The position numbers and the translations under genes were made by a program. A model generated the notes under the pieces. It was not told the DNA's origin, ran no database searches, and saw only the letters and a list, made by a program, of their open reading frames with translations. Shown piece after piece: positions 15,375 through 24,032 of a stretch of DNA of 64,000 nucleotides (the first letter of the stretch is position 1; each line of letters begins with the position of its first letter). Source of the stretch: Chitinophaga caseinilytica (GTDB lineage Bacteria > Bacteroidota > Bacteroidia > Chitinophagales > Chitinophagaceae); NCBI RefSeq assembly GCF_038396765.1, contig NZ_CP150096.1:787501-851500 (forward strand), in the 5' to 3' direction.

Positions 15375-16898
15375 ATGGAAACTAAAAGAGCGATCCTGAT
15401 CATCATGGATGGCTGGGGCCAGGGCCAGGTGCCCGCCGCAGACGCCATCGCACATGCAAACACCCCTTTCGTAGACGGCCTCTATGAACAATTTCCCCAT
15501 AGCACCCTCATCACCTGCGGCGAGGCCGTAGGGCTCCCCGACGGACAAATGGGCAATTCCGAAGTAGGGCACCTCAATATCGGGGCCGGAAGGATCGTTT
15601 ACCAGGAACTCCAGCGCATCAACGTAGCCGTAAGAGACGGCGAGCTCGCTGCCAGCAAGGTTTTGCAGGACTCCATGGACTACGCCCGCAATAACAATAA
15701 AGCCCTCCACTTCATCGGCCTGGTGAGCGATGGCGGCGTACATTCCCATATCACCCACCTCAAAGCCCTCGCTTCCATCGCGAAAGAACGCGGGCTCACA
15801 AACGTGTTTGTACATGCGTTCACCGACGGGCGCGACACCGATCCCAAAGGCGGCCTCGGCTACCTCGACGATCTCCAGCAACACCTGGGCGCCACCACCG
15901 GCCGCATCGCTTCCGTAACCGGGCGCTATTACGCCATGGACCGCGACAAACGCTGGGAAAGGGTGAAACTCGCTTACGACGCGCTCGTGAACGGCACCGG
16001 TACGCCTACGCAAGACGTGCTGACCGCCGTGAAAGCCTCCTACGCAGAAGGCGTGACCGACGAGTTCATCAAGCCCATCATCGTTACCGACGCGCAACAG
16101 CAGCCTATCGGCAACATCCAGCCCGGAGACGCGGTGATCTGCTTCAACTTCCGCACCGACCGCTGCCGCGAGATCACGGAAGTGCTCACCCAGCAAGCGT
16201 TCCCCGACTTCGGCATGCAGCCCCTGGCATTGCACTATACGACCATGACCGAATACGACAAAGCCTTCAAGGGCGTACATGTCATTTTCGAAAACGATAA
16301 TCTTTCCATGACCCTCGGCGAAGTCCTGGAAAAGAACGGCAAAACGCAAATCCGCATCGCGGAAACGGAGAAATATCCGCATGTGAGCTTCTTCTTCTCC
16401 GGCGGTCGTGAAACGCCCTTCGAGGGCGAGAAACGCATTCTCGTGCCCTCGCCCAAGGTAGCTACCTACGACCTCCAGCCCGAAATGAGCGCCCCCGAAC
16501 TGGCAGACGCCATCCTCCCCGAACTGGAGCAGCGTACGGCCGATTTCGTGGTCCTCAATTTCGCGAACGCAGATATGGTGGGCCACACCGGCGTTTGGCC
16601 GGCCGCCATCAAAGCCGTGGAAACCGTAGACGCCTGCGTGTCCAAAGTAGTTTCTACCGCATTGCTGAACGATTACACCATCTTCCTCACGGCAGACCAC
16701 GGCAACGCGGACTTCATGATCAACGAAGACGGTACGCCCAATACGGCACACACCCTCAATCCCGTGCCTTTCTTCATCATCAGCAACGATTTCAAGGGTG
16801 AGGTCAAAAACGGTAAACTGGGCGACCTCGCTCCTACCATCCTTCACTTCATGGGCCTGCCCATCCCGAAGGAAATGACCGGCAACGTACTCGTATAA
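15375..16898 (+). CDS. gpmI: 2,3-bisphosphoglycerate-independent phosphoglycerate mutase
   Basis: A 507-residue glycolytic enzyme that interconverts 3- and 2-phosphoglycerate by a phosphoserine route with two manganese ions. Landmarks are the metal Asp in IIMDGWG (Asp12), the phosphorylated serine in GQMGNSEVGHLNIGAGR (Ser62), HSHITHLKAL, FTDGRDTDP, and the late metal sites NFANADMVGHTG and LTADHGNAD. Length and order are complete. It is a single-gene unit with a strong terminator 20 bases after the stop. The 244 bases before it hold no gene that I can support. Confidence 0.97.
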   Translation: METKRAILIIMDGWGQGQVPAADAIAHANTPFVDGLYEQFPHSTLITCGEAVGLPDGQMGNSEVGHLNIGAGRIVYQELQRINVAVRDGELAASKVLQDSMDYARNNNKALHFIGLVSDGGVHSHITHLKALASIAKERGLTNVFVHAFTDGRDTDPKGGLGYLDDLQQHLGATTGRIASVTGRYYAMDRDKRWERVKLAYDALVNGTGTPTQDVLTAVKASYAEGVTDEFIKPIIVTDAQQQPIGNIQPGDAVICFNFRTDRCREITEVLTQQAFPDFGMQPLALHYTTMTEYDKAFKGVHVIFENDNLSMTLGEVLEKNGKTQIRIAETEKYPHVSFFFSGGRETPFEGEKRILVPSPKVATYDLQPEMSAPELADAILPELEQRTADFVVLNFANADMVGHTGVWPAAIKAVETVDACVSKVVSTALLNDYTIFLTADHGNADFMINEDGTPNTAHTLNPVPFFIISNDFKGEVKNGKLGDLAPTILHFMGLPIPKEMTGNVLV

Positions 16899-16917
16899 TC
16901 CTCAACAGGATACATCG

Positions 16918-16946
16918 AAAGGGGCTGCTCCGGCGGCCCCTTTTTT
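16918..16946 (+). terminator. Terminator of gpmI
   Basis: GGGGCTGC (16921-16928) pairs with GCGGCCCC (16933-16940; one G-T pair) around TCCG, followed by TTTTTT. Confidence 0.85.
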
Positions 16947-17135
16947 ATTTTCCGCCACCTGTAACTTTCCGGGGCCGCCTGGCGTTTAACACCTGATGAA
17001 GCCGGAAGGCTTCCCCCGAAACTGATTATTCTACTATTACCATAAGTTTTTTAGTGCTCTCGACAGATTTGCTCATGCATCAGATGCGCCGTATTCACGG
17101 TGCATTTTTTTATAGGCCGATAACGGCTACACCAT

Positions 17136-17143
17136 TAAATTTG
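17136..17143 (+). promoter_or_regulatory. -7 element (TAAATTTG) of the lipoprotein-uvrC operon
   Basis: TAAATTTG fits TAnnTTTG and ends five bases before the ATG at 17149, so the mRNA may be leaderless. No clear -33 box is seen. Confidence 0.45.
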
Positions 17144-17148
17144 TGGGT

Positions 17149-17730
17149 ATGAGAATCGTATTTGCTGGGCTTTTTGCGTTGTTGATGACCGGATGCCGGC
17201 TGCCCGAGCCCAAAGGCGGCGCGCCCGTTGCCGTGAGGGACCATAGCTACAGGGCGTTGGGGAACTATTGCTGGGACGAGATCGCCAGGATGCGGAAATC
17301 GCCCTTCCAGATCACCAAAACCATCCGCCTCAACGGGCAAACGGTGTCGGCGCCGGTGAAAGACAGCGCAGGACTGGAAGCGCTCTTCCGCCCGCTGATG
17401 GACGCCGATATCAGTCGCCCCTCGCTGGCAGACGCGTACGACATCGATACCATTCCCAATCATTTCTCGGGAGATACGACCTTCATCCACCGCACCCGCG
17501 GCAAACAGACCTGGCCTGCACAACTGATCGTGGAGATCGACAGCAGCCGGCGCATCAAATCCGTCCAGGCCTCTTCCCACACAAAGAACCCTGTGTACGA
17601 ATACCGCCAGGAGATCGTTTACGAGCGCGATCGCCAGCTCTCCATCAGCTCCCATCAGAAAATCATCTTCATGAAAGCGGAAAACATGGAAACCATCGCC
17701 CAGTTCCGCCCATTAACAGCGCAGCAATGA
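17149..17730 (+). CDS. Small lipoprotein, function unknown
   Basis: A 193-residue protein with a lipoprotein signal peptide (MRIVFAGLFALLMTGC, Cys16 as lipidation site), so it is probably anchored at the periplasmic face or outer membrane. The mature part is mixed alpha/beta with a possible beta-rich C-terminal half (TWPAQLIVEIDSSRRIKSV, YEYRQEIVYERDRQLSIS). I do not recognise a domain. ATG at 17149 is preferred over GTG at 17143, because the GTG overlaps the -7 element. Its stop overlaps the uvrC start in an ATGA, so the two are translationally coupled, although no functional link to DNA repair is apparent. Confidence 0.8.
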   Translation: MRIVFAGLFALLMTGCRLPEPKGGAPVAVRDHSYRALGNYCWDEIARMRKSPFQITKTIRLNGQTVSAPVKDSAGLEALFRPLMDADISRPSLADAYDIDTIPNHFSGDTTFIHRTRGKQTWPAQLIVEIDSSRRIKSVQASSHTKNPVYEYRQEIVYERDRQLSISSHQKIIFMKAENMETIAQFRPLTAQQ

Positions 17731-19571
17731 CGTCAGCGGAATTTTCCCAGATATCGCATACCATTCCCACTCAGGCCGGCATCTATAAATATTTCGACGC
17801 CGGCGGGGAACTGCTGTACATCGGCAAAGCCAAAAGCCTCCGCAAGCGCGTTTCCTCCTATTTCGTCAAGAACCACGACAATTACAAAACCCGGAAGCTG
17901 GTAGACAACATCCACCACATCGAGTTCACGATCGTAGACAACGAAAAAGACGCGTTCCTGCTGGAAAACGCCCTCATCAAGCAGTTCCGCCCGAAATACA
18001 ACATCGATCTGAAAGACGATAAAACGTATCCGTTCATCGTCATCAAGCACGAATCTTTCCCCCGCGTTTTCCTCACCCGCCGCGTGATCAAAGACGGGTC
18101 GGAATACCTCGGCCCCTTCACCTCCGTGGGCCGCGTGCGCGAGCTGCTGGAAGTGATCCGCTACAACATCCCCCTGCGCACCTGCAACCTCAACCTGTCT
18201 GAACAGAACATCAAAAAAGGGAAGTTCAAGGTGTGCCTGGAATACCATCTCGGCAACTGCAAAGGCCCCTGCGAAGGGCTGCAATCGGCCGAAGATTACC
18301 GGGAAGGGCTCCAGTCCGTGAAGGAAATCCTCCGCGGCAACCTCTCGCCCGTGCTCAACGTGTTCAAATCGAAAATGCAGGCGCATGCGATGAACATGGA
18401 ATTCGAGAAAGCGGAAATCGAACGGAAGAAAATCGCCAGTTTGCAGGATTACCAGGCCAGGTCTACCATCGTGAGCAGTCGCGTCGGGAACGTAGACGTG
18501 TTCACCATCCTGTCTGAAGGCAATTTCGCATATGTGAACTACCTGCGCGTGCTCAACGGCACCATCGCCGATACAAAAACCGTTACACTGGAAAAGAAGC
18601 TGGAAGAAACGGACGAGGAAGTGATGGAATACGCCATCGGGTACCTCCGCGAAGCGTTCCAGAGCCTGGCGCGCGAGATCGTGCTGCCTTTCCACGTCGA
18701 TTTTCCGGAGGAAAACGTGGAAGTGATCGTCCCGAAAGGCGGCGACAAAAAGAAACTGCTCGATCTTTCCACCAAAAACGTCGACTATTTCCGCGAAGAG
18801 CTGCGCAAGAAAAAGATCCTGCATCTCGAAGGCAAGAGTGATATGGAAGTGAAGAAAGTGCTGTACCAGCTGCAGGCCGACCTGGAGTTGCAGGAACTGC
18901 CCGTTCATATCGAATGTTTCGATAACTCCAACTTCCAGGGGAGCTATCCCGTTTCGGCCTGCGTCGTGTTCAAAGACGGTGTGGCGTCGAAGAAAGATTA
19001 CCGCCATTTCAATATCAAAACGGTGGAAGGCATCAACGACTTCGCGTCTATGACCGAAGTGGTGTACCGCCGCTACAAGCGCCTCCTGGACGAAGAACAG
19101 CCGTTGCCGCAGCTCGTTATCATCGACGGTGGTAAGGGCCAGTTGGGCGCGGCGATGGAAAGCATCCGCAAGCTCGATCTAATCGGCAGCATGACGGTGG
19201 TGGGCTTGGCGAAGAACGAGGAGGAAATTTTCTTCCCGGGCGATAAGGATTCCATCAAGCTGCCGTACGACAGTGAGAGCCTGAAGCTGATCCGGCGCGT
19301 CCGCGACGAGGTGCACCGTTTCGGCATTACGTTCCACCGGCAGAAGCGTAGCAAGGGCACGTTCAAGAATGAGCTGGAATCGATCAAGGGGATTGGCGAA
19401 AACACGGCTACGCAGCTGTTGCAGAGCCACCGGTCGGTCAATAAGGTGAAAGCGTTAAGTAAAGACGAACTGACAAAAGAAGTGGGCCTGAAAAAGGCGA
19501 CGCTGATCTGGGAGCACTTTCATGGTAAGGAGGGCGCGAACGGGAAAGAAAAGCAGGAAGGATCAGTGTAA
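17727..19571 (+). CDS. uvrC: Excinuclease ABC subunit C
   Basis: A 614-residue nuclease that makes both incisions around a UvrB-marked lesion. It has the N-terminal GIY-YIG nuclease (GIY 18-20, YIG 31-33, with the following KSLRKRVSSYF), a zinc-free middle section with NLNLSEQNIKKGKFKVCLEY (cut here to NIKKGKFKVC as landmark), the UVR motif that contacts UvrB (NMEFEKAEIERKKI), the RNase H-like 5' nuclease with CFDNSNFQG and VIIDGGKGQL, and two C-terminal helix-hairpin-helix motifs (ESIKGIGENTATQLL). The ATG at 17727 overlaps the stop of the lipoprotein gene. Complete. Confidence 0.97.
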   Translation: MTSAEFSQISHTIPTQAGIYKYFDAGGELLYIGKAKSLRKRVSSYFVKNHDNYKTRKLVDNIHHIEFTIVDNEKDAFLLENALIKQFRPKYNIDLKDDKTYPFIVIKHESFPRVFLTRRVIKDGSEYLGPFTSVGRVRELLEVIRYNIPLRTCNLNLSEQNIKKGKFKVCLEYHLGNCKGPCEGLQSAEDYREGLQSVKEILRGNLSPVLNVFKSKMQAHAMNMEFEKAEIERKKIASLQDYQARSTIVSSRVGNVDVFTILSEGNFAYVNYLRVLNGTIADTKTVTLEKKLEETDEEVMEYAIGYLREAFQSLAREIVLPFHVDFPEENVEVIVPKGGDKKKLLDLSTKNVDYFREELRKKKILHLEGKSDMEVKKVLYQLQADLELQELPVHIECFDNSNFQGSYPVSACVVFKDGVASKKDYRHFNIKTVEGINDFASMTEVVYRRYKRLLDEEQPLPQLVIIDGGKGQLGAAMESIRKLDLIGSMTVVGLAKNEEEIFFPGDKDSIKLPYDSESLKLIRRVRDEVHRFGITFHRQKRSKGTFKNELESIKGIGENTATQLLQSHRSVNKVKALSKDELTKEVGLKKATLIWEHFHGKEGANGKEKQEGSV

Positions 19572-20027
19572 TAACCGGTTCCCCATCACCTTTCATCAAA
19601 CTGCACTCAAACATGTTAGTCCGCACCCATGCTTATTGGATACAGGGATGCCGTCTACGACACCGATCAAATCAGCATAAAAATCATCTTACAAGATTGT
19701 GATCAGGAAAAAGGGCGAATCGAAACCTCATCAAAAAAATCACGGCTTCATACAAAAGAGAGAGCCCGGTTTGAGAACCAGGCTCTATTCCCCAAGTTAA
19801 CCATTAAAAGACACAGATTTATTTTTGATGACCGGCAGACCGCCGGTGGATCTTCGTTGTTGAAACATGACAATTACACATTCATTCAAGCGTGTTTTAT
19901 CACATTACTAAAGTAATGCGTATGTGGCTGTGTCGTTGTTAAGTATTTGTTATCAGCACGAAATAGCCGTTAGCTGTAACCTGCAACAGCATTGAGTTTC
20001 AAACGATTTTTCGGGATCGGGAATTTG
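19572..20027. other. 456-base intergenic region with hairpins and a possible micro-ORF
   Basis: No ordinary gene is supported. On the minus strand a 23-codon ORF (19868-19797, starting MFQQRRSTGG) ends 11 bases before a hairpin (AGAGCCCGGTT 19761-19771 with AACCAGGCTCT 19776-19786, one mismatch), after which CTCTTTTG follows on that strand. A perfect CATTACT/AGTAATG dyad lies at 19903-19918. Together they could be a small leftward transcript, or the tail of the dinB mRNA. A 95-codon rightward frame (19629-19916) has unlikely composition. Confidence 0.35.
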
Positions 20028-20654
20028 TTAGCGGGCGGTCTCGGAGAGGTACTGCAAATTGACCGCAGCCACGTCTGCGCCGCGCGCCATTTCCACACTG
20101 CGGATAGCCTGCAGCATGTGCCTTTGCGCGTGCGCGATGAGGAAGCGGAACGTATCTCCGGCCTTCAGCGCCACGAGTTTCGACAGCGTGGTCGGCAGCC
20201 GGATGCCGCCGATGTCGATCTTCTTCGCGGCTTGCAGGAGCGACAGCATCCATTCCTGTTGCGCCTGGAATTCGTCGAGCGTTTGCGCCGCGTCTAACCG
20301 GGGAGTGGGATTATGATTTTTGGGGGCAGACATTTTCATTTTCAGGCTGCCGTCTTCTTTCGGCAACATTGTTTGCGTAAAATAATTGCCCAGCCAGCCG
20401 CTGCGGAATTGCTCCGGCACGGGGCGTTTCCTGGAAAGGAATTTGCGGAATGCTTCGTCGAAAGCCGGCAGGTAGAAACGGCCGTAGCCATTGAGATGCT
20501 CCAGGCACTGGATGGCAGACCATTTGCCGGGCGCCGGCGGTTGCAGGAGAAGGTCGTGGGGTTGGGAGGCGAGGTAACGGTCTGCCGCCGCGCGAAGGTT
20601 GTTCACGTCGTGCTGCAGCTCGCTGAGCAGGGTTTCTGCGTGGAAGGTAGGCAT
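20028..20654 (-). CDS. DinB-like four-helix metal-binding protein
   Basis: A 208-residue protein of the DinB/YfiT superfamily. It has four long helices and the spaced histidines that bind a divalent metal: CLEHLNGYGRFYL (first His near residue 53) and the late LIAHAQRHMLQAI (the pair near the end of helix four). Some relatives are bacillithiol or mycothiol-dependent transferases; the reaction here is unknown. I use the ATG at 20654, because the longer frame starts with a TTG inside the -7 element. Its promoter lies at 20679-20686. It follows a Crp/Fnr-type regulator by about 70 bases. Confidence 0.85.
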   Translation of the reverse strand: MPTFHAETLLSELQHDVNNLRAAADRYLASQPHDLLLQPPAPGKWSAIQCLEHLNGYGRFYLPAFDEAFRKFLSRKRPVPEQFRSGWLGNYFTQTMLPKEDGSLKMKMSAPKNHNPTPRLDAAQTLDEFQAQQEWMLSLLQAAKKIDIGGIRLPTTLSKLVALKAGDTFRFLIAHAQRHMLQAIRSVEMARGADVAAVNLQYLSETAR

Positions 20655-20678
20655 GTGAAGAGATTTAATGATCCGATG

Positions 20679-20686
20679 CAAAGGTA
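20679..20686 (-). promoter_or_regulatory. -7 element (TACCTTTG), DinB gene
   Basis: TACCTTTG on the minus strand fits TAnnTTTG; the leader would be about 19 bases. It suggests the DinB gene can be transcribed separately from the regulator gene ahead of it. Confidence 0.5.
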
Positions 20687-20725
20687 ATCCGGCTATTTAC
20701 ACGAAATCTTTGTCTAAACCAAGAT

Positions 20726-21298
20726 TTACAACCGAACGCCACCTAACAGCTTGCTGAACGTAGCGGGATCGATGCCGAGGTAGGAAGCGAGGTATTTGTG
20801 GGGGATGAGCTGGAGAACGTGCGGGCTCCTGGCCAGGAGGCGCCTGAACTTCTGCTCCGCGCCCAGCGTCTGTATTTCGATCAGCCGTTCCATCACGCCC
20901 GCCATGGCGGCCATGGTACCGATGTGCACCCACCGGGCTATCGCCGGATGTTGCTGCATGAGCCGCTGAATATCGTTGTACGAAATTCGTAGAAAGGCGC
21001 TCTGGGTGAGGGTTTCCAGGTAATACCGCGAGGGTTGCTGCAGGAAAAACGAATCGATGATGCCGGAAAAGGAACCGGGATAGGAGAACATCAGCGTGGC
21101 TTCTTTTTGATTTTCAGCGAGGGCGAACGCGCGCTGGAGCCCTTCGGTCACGTAATAGCAGTACCGCTCGGTGTCTCCCGCGGCGGTGAGCACCGTTTTC
21201 CGTTTGCAGGCCAGCGGGTGGAAGCAGCCGGAAAGGTCTTCCCAGGCATCTTCCGGAAGCGGAACTACGGCATCTATGGCGGAACGGAGTTGCTGCAT
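20726..21298 (-). CDS. Crp/Fnr-family transcriptional regulator
   Basis: This 190-residue protein has an N-terminal cyclic-nucleotide-binding-type beta barrel (about residues 15-115, with YYVTEGLQRAF and FSYPGSFSGI) and a short C-terminal winged helix (IPHKYLASYLGIDPATFSKLLGG, about 165-187). The phosphate-binding signature that contacts cAMP (GE...RSA) is not present, which is common in the large Bacteroidota group of small Crp/Fnr proteins whose ligand is unknown. There is no FNR-type cysteine cluster. It may control the DinB gene behind it. Confidence 0.85.
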   Translation of the reverse strand: MQQLRSAIDAVVPLPEDAWEDLSGCFHPLACKRKTVLTAAGDTERYCYYVTEGLQRAFALAENQKEATLMFSYPGSFSGIIDSFFLQQPSRYYLETLTQSAFLRISYNDIQRLMQQHPAIARWVHIGTMAAMAGVMERLIEIQTLGAEQKFRRLLARSPHVLQLIPHKYLASYLGIDPATFSKLLGGVRL

Positions 21299-21311
21299 GG
21301 CTGTAAGATAT

Positions 21312-21345
21312 AAAAAAAACCGCCCCGGATTACCCGGAGCGGCTT
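21312..21345 (-). terminator. Terminator of the gldKLMN operon
   Basis: CCGCCCCGG (21320-21328) pairs with CCGGAGCGG (21334-21342), one mismatch, followed on the minus strand by eight T residues (complement of 21312-21319). Confidence 0.85.
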
Positions 21346-21381
21346 CTCATTATTGTTCGCAGGATTTGAGCGAATGGGAGA

Positions 21382-22416
21382 TTAGTATTCCCACAGGTCC
21401 TGCTCTTTGTTAAAGATCTTGTCTTTGATGGCCTGGCCTTCCAGGAGGCGCATTACACCGTCTTTGATGTAGTTGCTGATCTCGCGGTTGAACGCGTTCT
21501 TTTCCTTCACAACGAAGCTGGAGAAGAAGCGCATTTCGAAGAGGTCTTCCCAGGTCATGGTAGACGCGTCGTTATTCTGGTTATATACGTCGTATTTGGC
21601 CAGAACGGGGCGCAGATCGGGATAATAGAGCCAGAACAGGGGGATGGTGGCGCGCACGGTACCGTCGTCGTTGATACGGGATACCATGGGGGCGATGCCG
21701 AGGATGCGGACCTTCAGCGCGGAGGCTTCCTGGTCAAACACCCAAACTTCCTTGATCTTGTACTGTTTGATCGTTTCGGGGTTGAACTCGTCGCGGATCG
21801 TGACGTTCTTTTCCTCGCCGGTTACCGGGTCGATGCTGCGAACGGTCCTTTCCTCGCCCGAGAGCTTGGTCATGATCTCGTCGTAGTTCATGAGGGTGCT
21901 GAATCGGTCGTCGATCGGGCTGAAAGCCTCAACTTCCTTGTTTTTGATCGCTGCAAGCAGGATATTGATGAGGAGCTGGTTGACGCCGGTCTCATCTTCC
22001 ACGTTGTACTGGAAGGGGAGGTTCATCTTTTCGCGCACATCGATGATCTGCCAGATCTGTTTTTCCCAGAACTTGTCGTCTTCACGGATGTGATCGTAAG
22101 CGATGGGCACGCGGTCGCGGATAGGGCTCTTTTCGGAAACCCCGTCTACCCGCAGCGATTTACGCGGCGTATCTACCGGTGTGCCTACCCCGTCTTGCCG
22201 GAGCGATGCAGGTGCGGTACCTGCCGGAGCGGCGGGCACGTTTACCGGGTTGCCGGTGGCCGGGTTGGTCACGGGTGCGGGTTGCTGCTGCTGCTGCTGC
22301 TCGGGTTGCGGATCGGTATTACCTCTTCTGCGGCGCGACTGTGCGTCGGCGGAGGAAGCGATAAACACCAGCAACAATGCGCTCAGGCTGATCCTTTTCA
22401 ATATTACTGCTTGCAT
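21382..22416 (-). CDS. gldN: Gliding motility/T9SS periplasmic protein GldN
   Basis: This 344-residue protein (PorN homologue) has a signal peptide (about 1-26, SADAQ), a proline/glutamine-rich linker, and a conserved domain from about 95 that begins IRDRVPIAYDHIREDDKFWEKQIWQIIDVREKMN (landmarks REDDKFW and VREKMNLPF). With GldK it forms the periplasmic rings attached to the outer membrane in the type IX secretion core. The linker contains six glutamines (40-45) coded by a CAG run at 22283-22300, which may vary in length between strains. Last gene of gldK-gldL-gldM-gldN. Confidence 0.95.
   Translation of the reverse strand: MQAVILKRISLSALLLVFIASSADAQSRRRRGNTDPQPEQQQQQQPAPVTNPATGNPVNVPAAPAGTAPASLRQDGVGTPVDTPRKSLRVDGVSEKSPIRDRVPIAYDHIREDDKFWEKQIWQIIDVREKMNLPFQYNVEDETGVNQLLINILLAAIKNKEVEAFSPIDDRFSTLMNYDEIMTKLSGEERTVRSIDPVTGEEKNVTIRDEFNPETIKQYKIKEVWVFDQEASALKVRILGIAPMVSRINDDGTVRATIPLFWLYYPDLRPVLAKYDVYNQNNDASTMTWEDLFEMRFFSSFVVKEKNAFNREISNYIKDGVMRLLEGQAIKDKIFNKEQDLWEY
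22283..22300. repeat. CTG/CAG trinucleotide run in gldN
   Basis: About six CTG units on the plus strand code for polyglutamine in the GldN linker. Length changes would keep the frame. Confidence 0.8.
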
Positions 22417-22437
22417 AGCCAGTAACGGTTTTTTACG

Positions 22438-23976
22438 TTAATTGATCTTGAAGTTTACGTTGGGCATGGAACGAACCCTTCCGTCCGGACCTTTCACCTT
22501 GATATTGTCGAAATACACCTGGTCGCCGGGTTTGATGCCACGGATGGCACCCTGCAACTCGGGGTTGGCGGGCCACATTTCGGAGGTGGCGTCGCCTTCG
22601 GCATACGGACGGTTGCGCGATTCGATACCCATACGGTAGCCTACTACAGCGTAGCGGACACCGTCGAACACGAAGTCTTCCAGGTCGGCGCGGAGGCCTT
22701 GCTGCACTTTGAATTCGGCGGCTTTCATGGTGGGGCCTTTGGTGAGGCCTACCTTGATAGACGGGTCGGGTACGTTCTTCACTCGGAATTCTTTGCTGGC
22801 GAGGGTTTTCACCTGGCCGTCCACTTCAGCGGAAACCGTTACCACGGCTTTACCGGTTGAGCTGACGGTCACCACGAATTCGCCCGGGCCTTTTTTAGTG
22901 ATCTGGCCACCGCAACCGCTGATCGTCGCATTCACTTTGTCAGACGGTACGCCTGCTGCGGTGATGGAGATCGGGTTTTGGAGGGCTACGTACATCACGT
23001 TCATTTTATCGGCCGAGATGGAAGTAGCGGCTGCGCTCACTTTATAAGTTTCCTCGAAAGGAGAACTCTCAACTTGTCCATTAGGCTTGGTCAATTGAAC
23101 CATACCCGCGATTTTGAACTCGCCGATGCTGTTCACCGGCAGTTCATACACACCTTTACCTCCCGATGCGGTAACAGAAGTACCATTAATCACGATGGTC
23201 GGATTTACGGTGCTACTGTATGCGCCCATCACTACGGTAGCCTTGAGGGTCTGGCCGGGAGTGAAGTTTTTCGAGTTGAGGGAAACAAAGGCTTCCATTT
23301 TATCGAATGTAAAGTCGTCTTCCGATACTTCCTTCATCAGTTTGTCGATGATCATGGCTTCGGAGTTCCTGATATCATTTTGGAACTTGCTGAGCAAGGT
23401 AACGGCGGCGATAGTCGGTACCATGTTGAAGTGGTAAGCCGTCCAGTCTTTCTTCACCGGGCCTTTCTGAGGGGGCAATGTGATGTGGAGCGGGAGGCTC
23501 GTATCGAATGCCGCCCTGTCTTTCGGATTGATCAGCGCCAACAATTGATTGCGATAATCGGTCAGTTGTTTTTCAAGCGCCGGGCCTTGCTTCTGATTTT
23601 CCATGATGCGTGTAGGCGCATCCAGGTTGTCTTTGCTTTTGATTTCCTTCTCGTCGTTATAGCCACCGGCGGCTACGATAATTTTTTCCTTGAGGGAGTC
23701 AAGGTAGGTATAGGTTTGAGCGGACAATTGGCGAACCTGGTCCGCCTTATCTTTCCTCGGCCTTACTTTCGCTTCATCGGACGCCAACAGTTTTTCGAAC
23801 TGTTTATACGTTTTATCGTTTTTGTTGGCGATCGATTCATTGGAGTTGGCGATGGAATTGTTTACGATATCGAATGCGTTCAGGATCTCGGCGGATACGT
23901 TCAACGCTAACATTGCAGTAAGTACCAGGTACATGAAGTTGATCATCTTCTGCCTGGGATCTTTTGGTAATGCCAT
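22438..23976 (-). CDS. gldM: Gliding motility/T9SS motor protein GldM
   Basis: A 512-residue protein with one N-terminal membrane helix (about residues 10-30, MINFMYLVLTAMLALNV) and a long periplasmic part made of a helical D1 domain (about 35-220) followed by three beta-rich domains (D2-D4). GldM is the rod of the proton-driven T9SS motor: its helix pairs with GldL in the inner membrane and its tip touches the GldK-GldN ring. The opening LPKDPRQKMINFMYLVLTAML matches the family exactly in character (landmark DPRQKMINFM). Operon gap to gldN 21 bases. Confidence 0.97.
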   Translation of the reverse strand: MALPKDPRQKMINFMYLVLTAMLALNVSAEILNAFDIVNNSIANSNESIANKNDKTYKQFEKLLASDEAKVRPRKDKADQVRQLSAQTYTYLDSLKEKIIVAAGGYNDEKEIKSKDNLDAPTRIMENQKQGPALEKQLTDYRNQLLALINPKDRAAFDTSLPLHITLPPQKGPVKKDWTAYHFNMVPTIAAVTLLSKFQNDIRNSEAMIIDKLMKEVSEDDFTFDKMEAFVSLNSKNFTPGQTLKATVVMGAYSSTVNPTIVINGTSVTASGGKGVYELPVNSIGEFKIAGMVQLTKPNGQVESSPFEETYKVSAAATSISADKMNVMYVALQNPISITAAGVPSDKVNATISGCGGQITKKGPGEFVVTVSSTGKAVVTVSAEVDGQVKTLASKEFRVKNVPDPSIKVGLTKGPTMKAAEFKVQQGLRADLEDFVFDGVRYAVVGYRMGIESRNRPYAEGDATSEMWPANPELQGAIRGIKPGDQVYFDNIKVKGPDGRVRSMPNVNFKIN

Positions 23977-24032
23977 AGTAGTCTACAAGTTTTAGAATTG
24001 AATGTCTCTTGTTAATTCACTATTGCGTTACC

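Noticed and set aside
15345..16847. 500-codon leftward frame opposite gpmI
   Set aside because: Antisense to a complete gpmI with all catalytic motifs; no family signature.
19629..19916. 95-codon rightward frame after uvrC
   Set aside because: No conserved motif, no promoter or ribosome site, runs across two hairpins, and has atypical composition for this genome.
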